A stretch of 64,000 nucleotides of DNA from Molossus alvarezi (taxonomy: Eukaryota; Chordata; Mammalia; Chiroptera; Molossidae): assembly GCA_037176705.1 (NCBI GenBank), contig CM073887.1:84516348-84580347 (forward strand). Direction: 5' to 3'. The number at the start of each line of letters is the position of its first letter. Positions within the stretch are counted from its first letter, which is position 1. The translations under genes were made by a program, and so were the position numbers. Shown in pieces: positions 55,508 through 64,000 of the stretch. The notes beneath the pieces were generated by a model that made no database searches, had not been told where the DNA came from, and saw only the letters and a program-made list of their open reading frames with translations.

Positions 55508-58069
55508 ATCTGGGGGCCATTTCTAGGAGAAGGTTTGGCTATCACTCTTTGCTAGGCTCTTTCTTACCTCTAGCCCCAGTCAGGAAGCTTTGCTGCTCTA
55601 AGAACATTAGGAGATGAGGGGGTGAGAGGGCGAGGGGCAACAGACCAAGACTGTCAGATAAACACAGGCACACACATGCCTGTCAAAGCCCACAAGCCTT
55701 TATAGGTCTTGTTACTATGGAAGGAGGTGTTCACTGATGAGTGGCAGCCCTGGCTCCACATTGGGAAGAAATCCTAGAGGGAGAGGAATGGGCTGACCAG
55801 GTCTCTGAGCCAGAGTGGGCATTTATAGAGGCTGCTCTGCCCAGGAGCAGGGCACAAGTGCCTGTGCACACCTCCAGGCCAGTTCCCTCATGAGTGAGTG
55901 AGACTCTAACACCATGTAGCTATACATGTGCACATCCATAGGGTCCAAGTGGCCTCCATGTGATACAAACAAACAGGCCATTCTACATGTATAGGTTGCT
56001 CATGTGTACACCAAGCTCCTCCTGGGCAGAATGCAGGAGCCAAATCCTGGCTCCCCAGGCTGGCCTATGCTGGTGCAGACCTCCACAAGCATTCTACACT
56101 CCATCTGCACACTGGGTGAGCTGGCCCACTCACCTAGGAGGTTATCTGCTCATGGGGTTTGTGTGTTCTCGCAGGTGGGTGTGTTGCTTCCTCTCCTGAT
56201 ACTGTTGCCTATTAGGTCCAGAGAACAGGGAGGACCCTTGGCCTGACCCCAAAGAGCAGAAAGCGGTTTTAAGAATCAAGTATCAGTGTCCAAGATCTTA
56301 GCTGATATGAGTAGGAAGAACCCAGGCTTTGGGTTCAGACACTATTAATAGGCTTTGAACCACAATCCCCTACCTCAGCTGTGTGCCCTTGGTGTCGAGT
56401 CTTTTCTCCCTCCAACCTGTGTCCTCATCTGTGAAATGGGATGATAATGCTTCCCTAATGAGAGCTGTGGAGTCCAGCTGCTAAAGGGAGCCTGAGAGTG
56501 CTGGGCCCAGGGCTGAGCAACAGTGGGAGGGTGATGGAGCTGAGGTCTAGAGGGAGGGTGGGGGTGGTAAGGAGGTGGCATCCCAAGCTTGGGCTGCCTC
56601 TTGGAGAAGTAGCTGGAGGATACCAAGGCTTCTTCAAGAGCCAGGAAGGGCCCCACAGAACTGTAAGCAGAAGAGCCTCTGGGAATAGTATCTTAGCTGA
56701 TACTCATCTCCCTCAGGCTGGGCCAGCTCTTCTAAATATAACTACAACCCCTCCCCCATTTCACAGATTGGGAAAGACTCACTCAAAGTCATGGAGCAGG
56801 TCAATAACTAAGCTCAGGCTTGACCCCACATTTTTCTAACCCCTGGCCAGGCTTTCTGTCCCTACCCCAAACCTGATCCCAAGTTGAAGAACCTTGAGCT
56901 AGGAACTGAGAAGCCGGCTCTTCCAGGCAGAACTTTCAGAAAAGACATGTTACCAGCTGGGCCATGCCTACCTCTCAGGACCTCAGTTTCCTCCTCTAGA
57001 AAATAAGAACACATCTGCATGGCAGGTGTACAGGGTATGCACATAAACACAATAAGGGCTTGTGTATGAGGTCAGTTCCCACCTTTCTTGGTATCTAGGT
57101 CAATGGTCAAAACTCAGGTGGCTACAGGCCAGGTGAATAACATATATGAGGGGCTGGCTATAAGAAAAATGATGGTACAAATTCAGTGACCAATGGCAAT
57201 CTGCAGCCGGCCTCAGTGTGCAGGACACCATAGGAAGGGGTGGAGATTGTGGCTAATTAGAGAGGACACCCCATCTAACGAGGCAGCCACTGCTCGGCTC
57301 CAGCTGACTGTCGTCATGCAGGAAGCACGCTCAGATTGCCAAATTTTAGTTTTCCAAAAGGAGCTAGGAATATGATTTACAAATGAAATTTTCTAATTCT
57401 CAGAAGTTAATTCATTAAAAAAAATTTTAGCCCTCTGGATCAAACAAGCATAGCTGAGGACTGGGTTTGCCAGTTTGTGCCTCTGCTGCAGGCCCTTCTT
57501 GCCCTGCACCCTCCCCGGCCCCCTCCTGGTAACACAGCTGAGCTCTGACAAGCTAGGTAGATAAAAACAGGCCTTCCACATACACAGCCCGGCCCCAAAG
57601 TGCAGAGCTGTGCACACCTCTCATCTTTAATTCTCTCAACAGCCCTGTGGGAGCAGGGGGGTGGGTTTGCCAAGGTTCCCAGTAAGAAGAAGGGACTTAA
57701 CTTGAGGTCACAGAGCTCATAAACAGGGAGCTTTCCTGACTTCCTGCACAGGCCATACCCAGGGGGAGAGAGGTTAGTGTGAGGGGACCCAGGGCTTGGC
57801 TACCAGGGGCAAAAGGAGGGGTAGTGAGGACTCAGAGCATCCCTCCTACTGCCTTTGTTAACTCCTTCCAGCTCCATCCCAAGCTCCCCCTACACCTGCC
57901 AGGCAGCTGTTGAATTCTTATTTTGCAGAACAGGAAACTGAGATTCTGAGAGGCAGCCATGGCAGGCAGACCCAGCCCTCACCAGAACCTGAGCCCTCTC
58001 TCTTGGCCATCTGCCCAGTCAGTCTGGTTTATAACATCCTTATCTATAGCCCAAAGGACTAGATAGATC

Positions 58070-58200
58070 AGAGGTCTCAAGCAAGTGACCTAGGGGGTCA
58101 AGGCTGGCCCACAAAAGTGAGTTCTTTGGCCTGTGTAGTCTTTTTAAAATTAACCAACATCTATAGAAAAATCCATGCTGATGACTTTGTTCAAAAAATG
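58070..58200. mobile_element. Possible hAT-like DNA transposon fragment
   Basis: The text 'cagaggtctcaagcaagtg', 'aaggctggcccacaaaag' and 'ttctttggcctgtgtagtc' recalls hAT (Charlie-type) elements. Only one end is clear. Confidence 0.35.
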
Positions 58201-58625
58201 AGAAATAGCCATGCAGTAGACACCTTTACTTCCTTGCTTCAGACACTCCAAGGGTTCCCGCTACCCTTAGGATAAAACCCCTCCTCTCCCCCATGGCCTA
58301 CATGCTGAACTCCTACCTATCTCCTCCCCCTCCCCCTTCCAACTCCACACCAGTCACTCAGGCCTTTTCATGGCTACCTCAGCTGTTACTTCCTCAGAGG
58401 GGCCTTCCTCGAGCATGTGTCAACCAGCTGCCCACTCCTTTGTCTTCACAACATCTATTATTCGTTGAAATTACATAATTTATTTACTTACTTGTGGATT
58501 GCTCTCCCCCCAATCTTTCCACATCTGGAAGGCAGGGACCATGCATTTCTTATTCACGGCTGTATCCCCCGTACCAAGAACAATGCATTTGTGCTAAATA
58601 AGTGTTGAATTAATAAATAAATTCC

Positions 58626-58843
58626 TGCCCTGGCTGGTGTGGTTCAGTTGGTTGGGGCGTCGTCCTGTGCACCTGAAGGTTGCAGGTTCGATTCTCAGTC
58701 AAAGCATATACCTAGGTTGCAGGTTTGAATCCCAGTTGGTCGGAGTACATATGGGAGGCAACTGATTGATGTATGTCTCTCACATCGATGTTTCTCTCTC
58801 TCTCACCCTCCCCCATCCCTAAAAAAATAAAAATACATGAATT
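58626..58843 (+). mobile_element. Ves-type SINE, older, no clear TSD
   Basis: A sense copy with head ccctggctggtgtggttcag, B-box-like ggttcgattctcagtc and a CT tract. The flanking duplication is not recognisable. Confidence 0.8.
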
Positions 58844-59182
58844 TCTAATTAACTAGTAAAATTTAGTGCTAGAAGGGGCCATTTCTTTTTAGTTTACCAC
58901 AGTCCCCACCACTCCCTCTTATCTCCCTCACCCTGAGGATATCAGGAGTCTCGAATCATCTCTCCCTGCTATTTTTCTTATGGGAGAAAATTCTTATCTG
59001 TGTCCATATCACTATCTACAGGCAAAAAATGAGGATGGACACAGTCCATACCACTCAAATCTGATGCCTGCCTAACCCCTGTGGGCCAGTGACCTTCCAC
59101 CTCATTCTTTTTTTATGCTGCTGAAAACCAGATCTAAAGAATTCCAGCCAGACCTCTCCTGTGCTTCAAACCTATCTCACAG

Positions 59183-59452
59183 CCCTAGCCGTGTGGCTCA
59201 GTAGTTAGAGTGTTCGCCCAGGCACTGAAGGGTTAAGGGTTCAGTTCCCAGTCAAGGACATGTACCTGGGTTGCAGGTTCGATCCCCGGCCTGGTTGGGT
59301 ATGAACAGGAGGCAACCAATCGATGTGTCTCTCTCACATCAATCTCTCTCTCTCTGCCACCCCCCCCCCAGTCCTTTCCTTCCTCTCTCTAAAAAAAAAA
59401 AAAAAAATCAATGGAAAAATATCTTTATGTGAGGATTAACAAAACAAACAAA
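59183..59452 (+). mobile_element. Ves-type SINE, older
   Basis: A sense copy with head ccctagccgtgtggctcag. The flanks aaacctatctcacag and aaacctgtctacag suggest a diverged TSD. Confidence 0.8.
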
Positions 59453-60170
59453 TAAACCTGTCTACAGCTGCTCCTGGATGTTCTCCCATAAGTCCCACAG
59501 GCACCCAGTTCATCTTCCTAAAACCCAGTGCCCACCATGATCTATAAAACTACCCTTCCCCTATATCACCATATTGGTGATGACCCTCCCCCACCAAGTC
59601 TCATAAGCCCAAAGCCTGAAGACTCAGTGGTGAACAGTAGGAGCTAAGTCCCCATCCAGGGACTTAAGTTCTAGGCAGAGACCCAGAGATGTAAAGGGCT
59701 AACTGCAGAGTGACATGAGTCTAGTTAGGGGAAAACAAGAGGCTGTGGGAACCCTGAGAGAGCTGGTGGACAAAGAAGGCTCACAGGAGAGGAAGGGTCT
59801 TTAAGTTGAGGCCTGAAAGTTGAATGAGAGCCAGGCAGGAGGGTATGTAGAGGCCACAGGGGAGAGGAGGGGATGTGAAACCACCGAGGAACCCAAAGAG
59901 GTGGTACGTGTGTACATGTGTGACTGAATATGGGTGTATGTGCATGTGTGCATGAATGTGGGTGTGTGTGAGTGAAATGGATGTGTGTATGAGTGAATAT
60001 GGGTGTGTGTGTGCATATGCATGTACATGCTTTGGGGAGGGAGTGCATAATGAATATACAGTCCAGCAGGTCAGTAAGTCACCAGGGGCTTAAAAGCACA
60101 TTACGGAGTTGGGCTTGACCCTAAAGATAATAGGAAATTATTAAAGGTTTCTTTCTTTCCTGATTTGTTT

Positions 60171-60429
60171 TTTATTTTATTTATTTTATTCCTCACCTGA
60201 GGATATTCTTGCATTACTTTTTAGATAGAGTGAAAGGGAAGGAAGGAGAGAGTAAGAGAGAAAGAGAGACACCAACATGAAAGAGACACATCAATTGGTT
60301 GCCTCCCACACAACCCCGACCAGGACTGGAGATTGAACCTGCAACCCACGTACGTGCCCTTGACCAGAAATCGAACCCGAGACCCTTTGGTTAGCCAGCA
60401 CTCTAACCACGGAGCCAAACTGGCCAGGG
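60171..60429 (-). mobile_element. Ves-type SINE, antisense
   Basis: The reverse complement starts gccctggccagtttggctcc. The TSD cctg(a/t)tttgttt is at 60159-60170 and 60430-60441. Confidence 0.88.
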
Positions 60430-62515
60430 CCTGTTTTGTTTCTTTAAAAAATCATAACCCAAATTCAAACTTTACAAAGGGCTTATAAAAAACATCTCTT
60501 CCACTTCAAATCCCTAGTCTCACTTCCCAGAAGCAATCACTACTAAAAATTTCATGGGTTTCCTTCTAGAAACCTTCTCTTTATGACTAACCCATAGATG
60601 TGAATCTTTCCTTTTCCTTGGCTACATGCATGGGATCTCACTGGCCCTGCTGTCCCCTGGCTCTTTCACTTATTTTATTTTGGGCATCTTTCCTCATCAT
60701 TCCACATATTCTGACAGCTATGAGGTGTCCCAGTGGTTGTCCTGCATTTCCTGAACCCACTTCTTGGTTTTCTTCTCATCACCAGCCATGTCCTCGTGCA
60801 CCCTCCAGGCACCATCAGTCAGTCTTCAAGACCATCCCTGGAAGTGGGCATACTGGCCCAAATGTTATGCACCCTGGAAACTTTGATAGGAATTGATAAA
60901 TGCCCTTCCAAAAAGATTACAGTCAATTTACTTCCCCAGCAAGAGCCAGGGGAAGTAAATGTATGGAATGGCATAGTTATAACAACATCTTAAAAGATCA
61001 TTCAGTCATTCATTCAACAAATATTTATTGGGAGCTACTAGCTTACTACTTGCTAGTCATTGTTCTTGACCCTGAGGATACATCGTAAACACAACAAACT
61101 CCCCCTCCCCCCACTCCTGGAGCTGAGCAGGGCAAGGGAGATGCAAAGCTCCAGCTAGAGTTGGGGAAGAGGTGGTTTTATACAGTATGGGTCGTGGAGC
61201 AGACCATGCAGATACCAGGTAGAAAAGCATTCCAGGCAGAGGAGACAGCCAGTGCAAAGGCCCCAGGGCAGGGGGTGTTCGAGGATCAGCCAGGCAGCCA
61301 TTATGGCCAAAGCAACATAATCAAAGGAGAGGTACTGGAGCCAGAAAATGCAGAGTCTCATGGGCCTTTCATTGTAAGGAGGTTACTTTTACTTTGCATG
61401 AGATGGGGAGACACTTGCATGGTTCTGAGCATAGGAGGGCCATGATCTGCCTTGGGTCCTATTAAGATCCCTCTGGCTGCTGTGTTGAGAATGAGCTGTT
61501 TGGGGTGAAGGAAAAAGTGGGGATGATCCAGATAGCATGGGTTAAGCTCAGGGTGGTGGCAGATTCTGGATATACATTGAAGGTAGATCCATTACGTTTT
61601 GCTGATGGATGGGATGTGGACTGTGAGACAAAGTTAAGGGTGACTCTAGGGATTTTGGCCTGAGCAGTAGCAAGGTGGCTTTGGAGATGAGGACAGAAAG
61701 AGCAGGTTTTGGGCTCACTTTGGTTGCTGAGTGTGTAATGGAACAGAGTTGCTCACAAACCCAGCTGCTTGCCAGATCCTCCCCCTGGCTGTCCCCCAGG
61801 TACCACACATTTGGCTTGTCCAAAACTAAACTCCTCCTTCCCCCAGTCTCCTGCCCAGCACCATTGCCTGGCAACCCACCCACCCCAGCCAGAAGCCTGC
61901 AGTCCACCCCCACCATCACCCCCTACAGCTTGCTGATTCCTGTCAGTTTTCCCTCAGAGCTCTCAATCCTGCCGACTCCCATTCCCTAGGACGTCTCCTG
62001 TACCTCTCATCTAGACCATTGCAGCTGCTCAGGGTCCACTTCAGAGAAGGGGCTGGGCAAATGAATGAGATAAATGAGAGGCTGAATGAATGATTGACAG
62101 GCCTCCTGGTAGGTCTTAGCCAGCCCCTCCCCTCCAGCCCAGCCTCCACCATTCCAGAGCAATCTTTGAAAACACACATGTCGGCCTATGTCCCTTCTTT
62201 GACCATAAACTATTCACAGCTCCCCAGGGCCTACACAGATATAACTGGTGGCCTACAGAAATATATTTTTTAGTCCCCATAGTATTGTTGTTGTTTTTTA
62301 ATCTTGAATTAATTAGGATATTTTACATTAAAGTGCTGGATTTCCCACTTCTCACTGGTATCACCAGGATGCATTTCTCCAGAGCAGTACTTGGCTGGTG
62401 AAGTAGTTTTCCCCCCTTAGACCGGGCATGTGCTCTCCAGTTTGCTGTAGTCCTCACCACTCCCTATTGTTTTATACTTAGCCTGCTTCCCTCACTTAAA
62501 TTACTACCTTGCCCA

Positions 62516-62753
62516 TGCCCTGGCCGGTTTGGCTCAGCGGTTAGAGCGTCGGCCTGCAGACCAGAGAGGCCCAGGTTTGATTCCCGCTAAGGGCACGTAC
62601 CTTGGTTGCAGTTTGTCCCCGGCCCCAGTTGGGATCCTGTGGGTGGCAACCACTTGATGTGTCTCTCTCACATTAATGTTTCTCTCTCTCTCTTCCTCCC
62701 TCTCTCCCTCCCGCTCTATCTGAAGATAAATGAAAAGTGTCCTCAGAAAAAAA
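62516..62753 (+). mobile_element. Ves-type SINE, sense
   Basis: A full copy with head gccctggccggtttggctca. The shared flank aaattactacc is at 62498-62508 and 62754-62764. The sequence after it also partly matches (ttgcccatg versus gggccccaatg), giving a diverged TSD. Confidence 0.9.
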
Positions 62754-63141
62754 AAATTACTACCGGGCCCCAATGGCATCAAAGTTTGTGATCCGTGGGC
62801 TAGAGGACAAAGGCATACTTTCTAGGTAGCATGTTGCTTAGGGTAGGCTGACAAGGGAGGGGTGATGGTAAAGGAAGTTGAAAGTTAGACTGGTCAAATT
62901 GTGAAGGGCCTTGAATGCCATTTTAGGAAATCAGGGTCACTGGAGGCAATAAAGCAGGGGAGTGATGTGCATGGGTTAGTGTTTTTAACCCAGGCCCTCT
63001 GGACATGAGGGGACCAGATGGGGGCATAGAATCTGGTGAGGAGGCCTGGCTACTAGGAGGAAGATGAGAGACAGGAGGCCCACATGGAGGCTCCTCTCCG
63101 CTGGGTCTCCCCTGAGTCTGAGTCTGCTCTCTCTGTTTCAG

Positions 63142-63307
63142 AACCAGACAGCAGCCTGGGGCTGAAGCATGGTCAGGAGGGCAGTTGGGCAGTGCTGAAG
63201 AACCAGCCTGGCTCCAGTGGCTTCAAAAGGACTCCAGCCTTCCTGGACCCCAGCCCACAGCCCTCTGCTACCCACAGGATGGGAGCCTGGGGGCTGGGAG
63301 CCCGGCC
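63142..63307 (+). other. GPRIN1: GPRIN1 exon 2, upstream part with lost start codon
   Basis: The exon begins after ctgtttcag. In the GPRIN1 frame it is fully open and encodes the conserved SAEEPAWLQ and QKDSS blocks, which in human follow directly on the initiator Met. At that Met position (63185-63187) the codon here is TTG. Whether 63142-63307 is translated thus depends on which start is used. Confidence 0.65.
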
Positions 63308-64000
63308 ATGAGGGAATACTGCCCCTCCCCACTACGGGCCAATCTTGTACCCCCCAGGCACACCCCTGCCCAAAGCCCAGGCATGGACTCCAGACACAGC
63401 AGCCCCAGTGGGGCTGGGGAAGGGGCCTCCTGCTCTGAGGGTCCTGGTGGGAGCTTGGCCTGCCCATCCCTGACCTTCATCCCTCTCCAGGAGGCAGCCA
63501 CCAAAGAGAAAGTGGGAGAACATGGAGCCTTGATCTCAGGGACACCAGAAGTCATCTTCTCTGGGAAGCCAGAGCATGTGTCCTCAGCCAAAATGGATCC
63601 ATCATCCTTGGAGGACAGAAATCCTATGTTCTTGGAGAAGATGGACTCCAAGTCTTCAAAGCAGGCAGATTCTACTTCCATAGAAAAGGAAGATGCTGGG
63701 TCCTTGAGAAAGGCAGATCCCACATTCATAAGAAAGACAGAGCCTGCAGTCTTGGGAAAGGGGAATCTCGTAGCTTCTGGAAGGATGGATTCTGGGACCC
63801 CAAGAAAGAAGGATCCTGAATCCTTGGGAAAGGTAGATGCTGTATGCTCCAGCAACATGCATACAGTGTCCCCAAGGAAGGAGGATCCTATATCCTTAGC
63901 CAAAATGGATCCTGCATGCCCAAGTCAGGAAGAGTCCAAGTATTCAGGACAAAAGTTTCTTGTGTCCTCAGAGGAAGTGGATTCTTCATCTGAGGGCAAG
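63308..64000 (+). CDS. GPRIN1: GPRIN1, N-terminal part, cut by the window end
   Basis: G protein-regulated inducer of neurite outgrowth 1. Family knowledge: it binds activated G-alpha o/i/z near its C-terminus, is anchored at the plasma membrane of growth cones and promotes neurite outgrowth. Seen here: 231 codons without a stop from an in-frame ATG with G at -3, matching human GPRIN1 from about residue 42 (MREYCPS, then [10 protein letters not shown] and [11 protein letters not shown]). From about residue 86 the chain is a series of degenerate units of about ten residues of the K-x-D/E-P-x-x-S-x-G/R-K kind, rich in Ser, Lys, Asp and Pro and probably unfolded. The end is open: the last codon in the window is AAG and the G-alpha-binding part lies beyond it. 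I use this ATG as a cautious start. Confidence 0.85.
   Translation, partial: MREYCPSPLRANLVPPRHTPAQSPGMDSRHSSPSGAGEGASCSEGPGGSLACPSLTFIPLQEAATKEKVGEHGALISGTPEVIFSGKPEHVSSAKMDPSSLEDRNPMFLEKMDSKSSKQADSTSIEKEDAGSLRKADPTFIRKTEPAVLGKGNLVASGRMDSGTPRKKDPESLGKVDAVCSSNMHTVSPRKEDPISLAKMDPACPSQEESKYSGQKFLVSSEEVDSSSEGK

Larger units (their letters stand above)
54518..63141 (+). other. GPRIN1: GPRIN1 intron 1
   Basis: An 8.6-kb intron from gtaagc to ctgtttcag. It holds a GGAT tetranucleotide block (55437-55507), a hAT-like fragment (58070-58200), L2-like regions (58200-58620, 61000-61680, 62800-63010), a TG-rich tract (59905-60025) and four SINEs. No exon was recognised. Confidence 0.75.

Noticed and set aside
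63268..63903. Minus-strand open frame (211 codons) opposite GPRIN1
   Set aside because: It mirrors the repeated ten-residue units of the real plus-strand gene. The plus frame matches GPRIN1, the minus frame matches nothing.

Overview
This is a stretch of a mammalian nuclear chromosome, almost certainly from a bat. The genes are split by GT-AG introns, the promoters are CpG-rich, and at least 17 tRNA-derived SINEs of the Ves type are scattered through it. Their heads read roughly 'ctggccggtttggctcag', their tails are CT-rich and many have clean target-site duplications (TSDs). Ves SINEs are typical of vespertilionid and related bats. The gene order (TSPAN17, EIF4E1B, SNCB, GPRIN1) is that of human 5q35.2, seen in reverse. 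No bacterial, phage, CRISPR or operon-like content is present.

Left part (about 0.9-15.4 kb), minus strand: TSPAN17 has eight coding exons (270 aa) from a CpG-rich promoter near 10.6 kb to a stop at 1391. EIF4E1B lies just upstream in the same orientation with seven coding exons (246 aa, 15410 to 12392). Both were assembled exon by exon, and every junction keeps the frame and matches GT-AG.

Middle (about 15.5-35.4 kb): a gene-free zone between the divergent genes EIF4E1B and SNCB. It holds a stack of mobile elements: a nearly full-length but broken L1 (22.13-28.17 kb) inside an antisense SINE, a second SINE in the same target site, an antisense L1 fragment carrying an LTR, an LTR at 18.2 kb, and an LTR at 30.4-31.4 kb preceded by a polypurine tract and a decayed env-like tail.

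Right part, plus strand: SNCB (beta-synuclein, 134 aa, five coding exons, 36514-44303) has its own CpG island and an AATAAA at 44894. A gene-free stretch (44.9-54.1 kb) follows. GPRIN1 then has a CpG-island first exon ending at 54517, an 8.6 kb intron, and a large coding exon starting at 63142 that runs off the window end.

The four genes do not form one pathway. TSPAN17 is a TspanC8 tetraspanin that handles ADAM10, EIF4E1B is a germline cap-binding paralogue of eIF4E, and SNCB and GPRIN1 are neuronal. The most notable points are an apparent loss of the usual GPRIN1 start codon (TTG at that position), a first exon that is open in frame with it, a three-layer nested insertion that can be ordered from shared TSDs, and a SINE that seems to have carried along 3' flanking DNA. 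I found no clearly new biological system.
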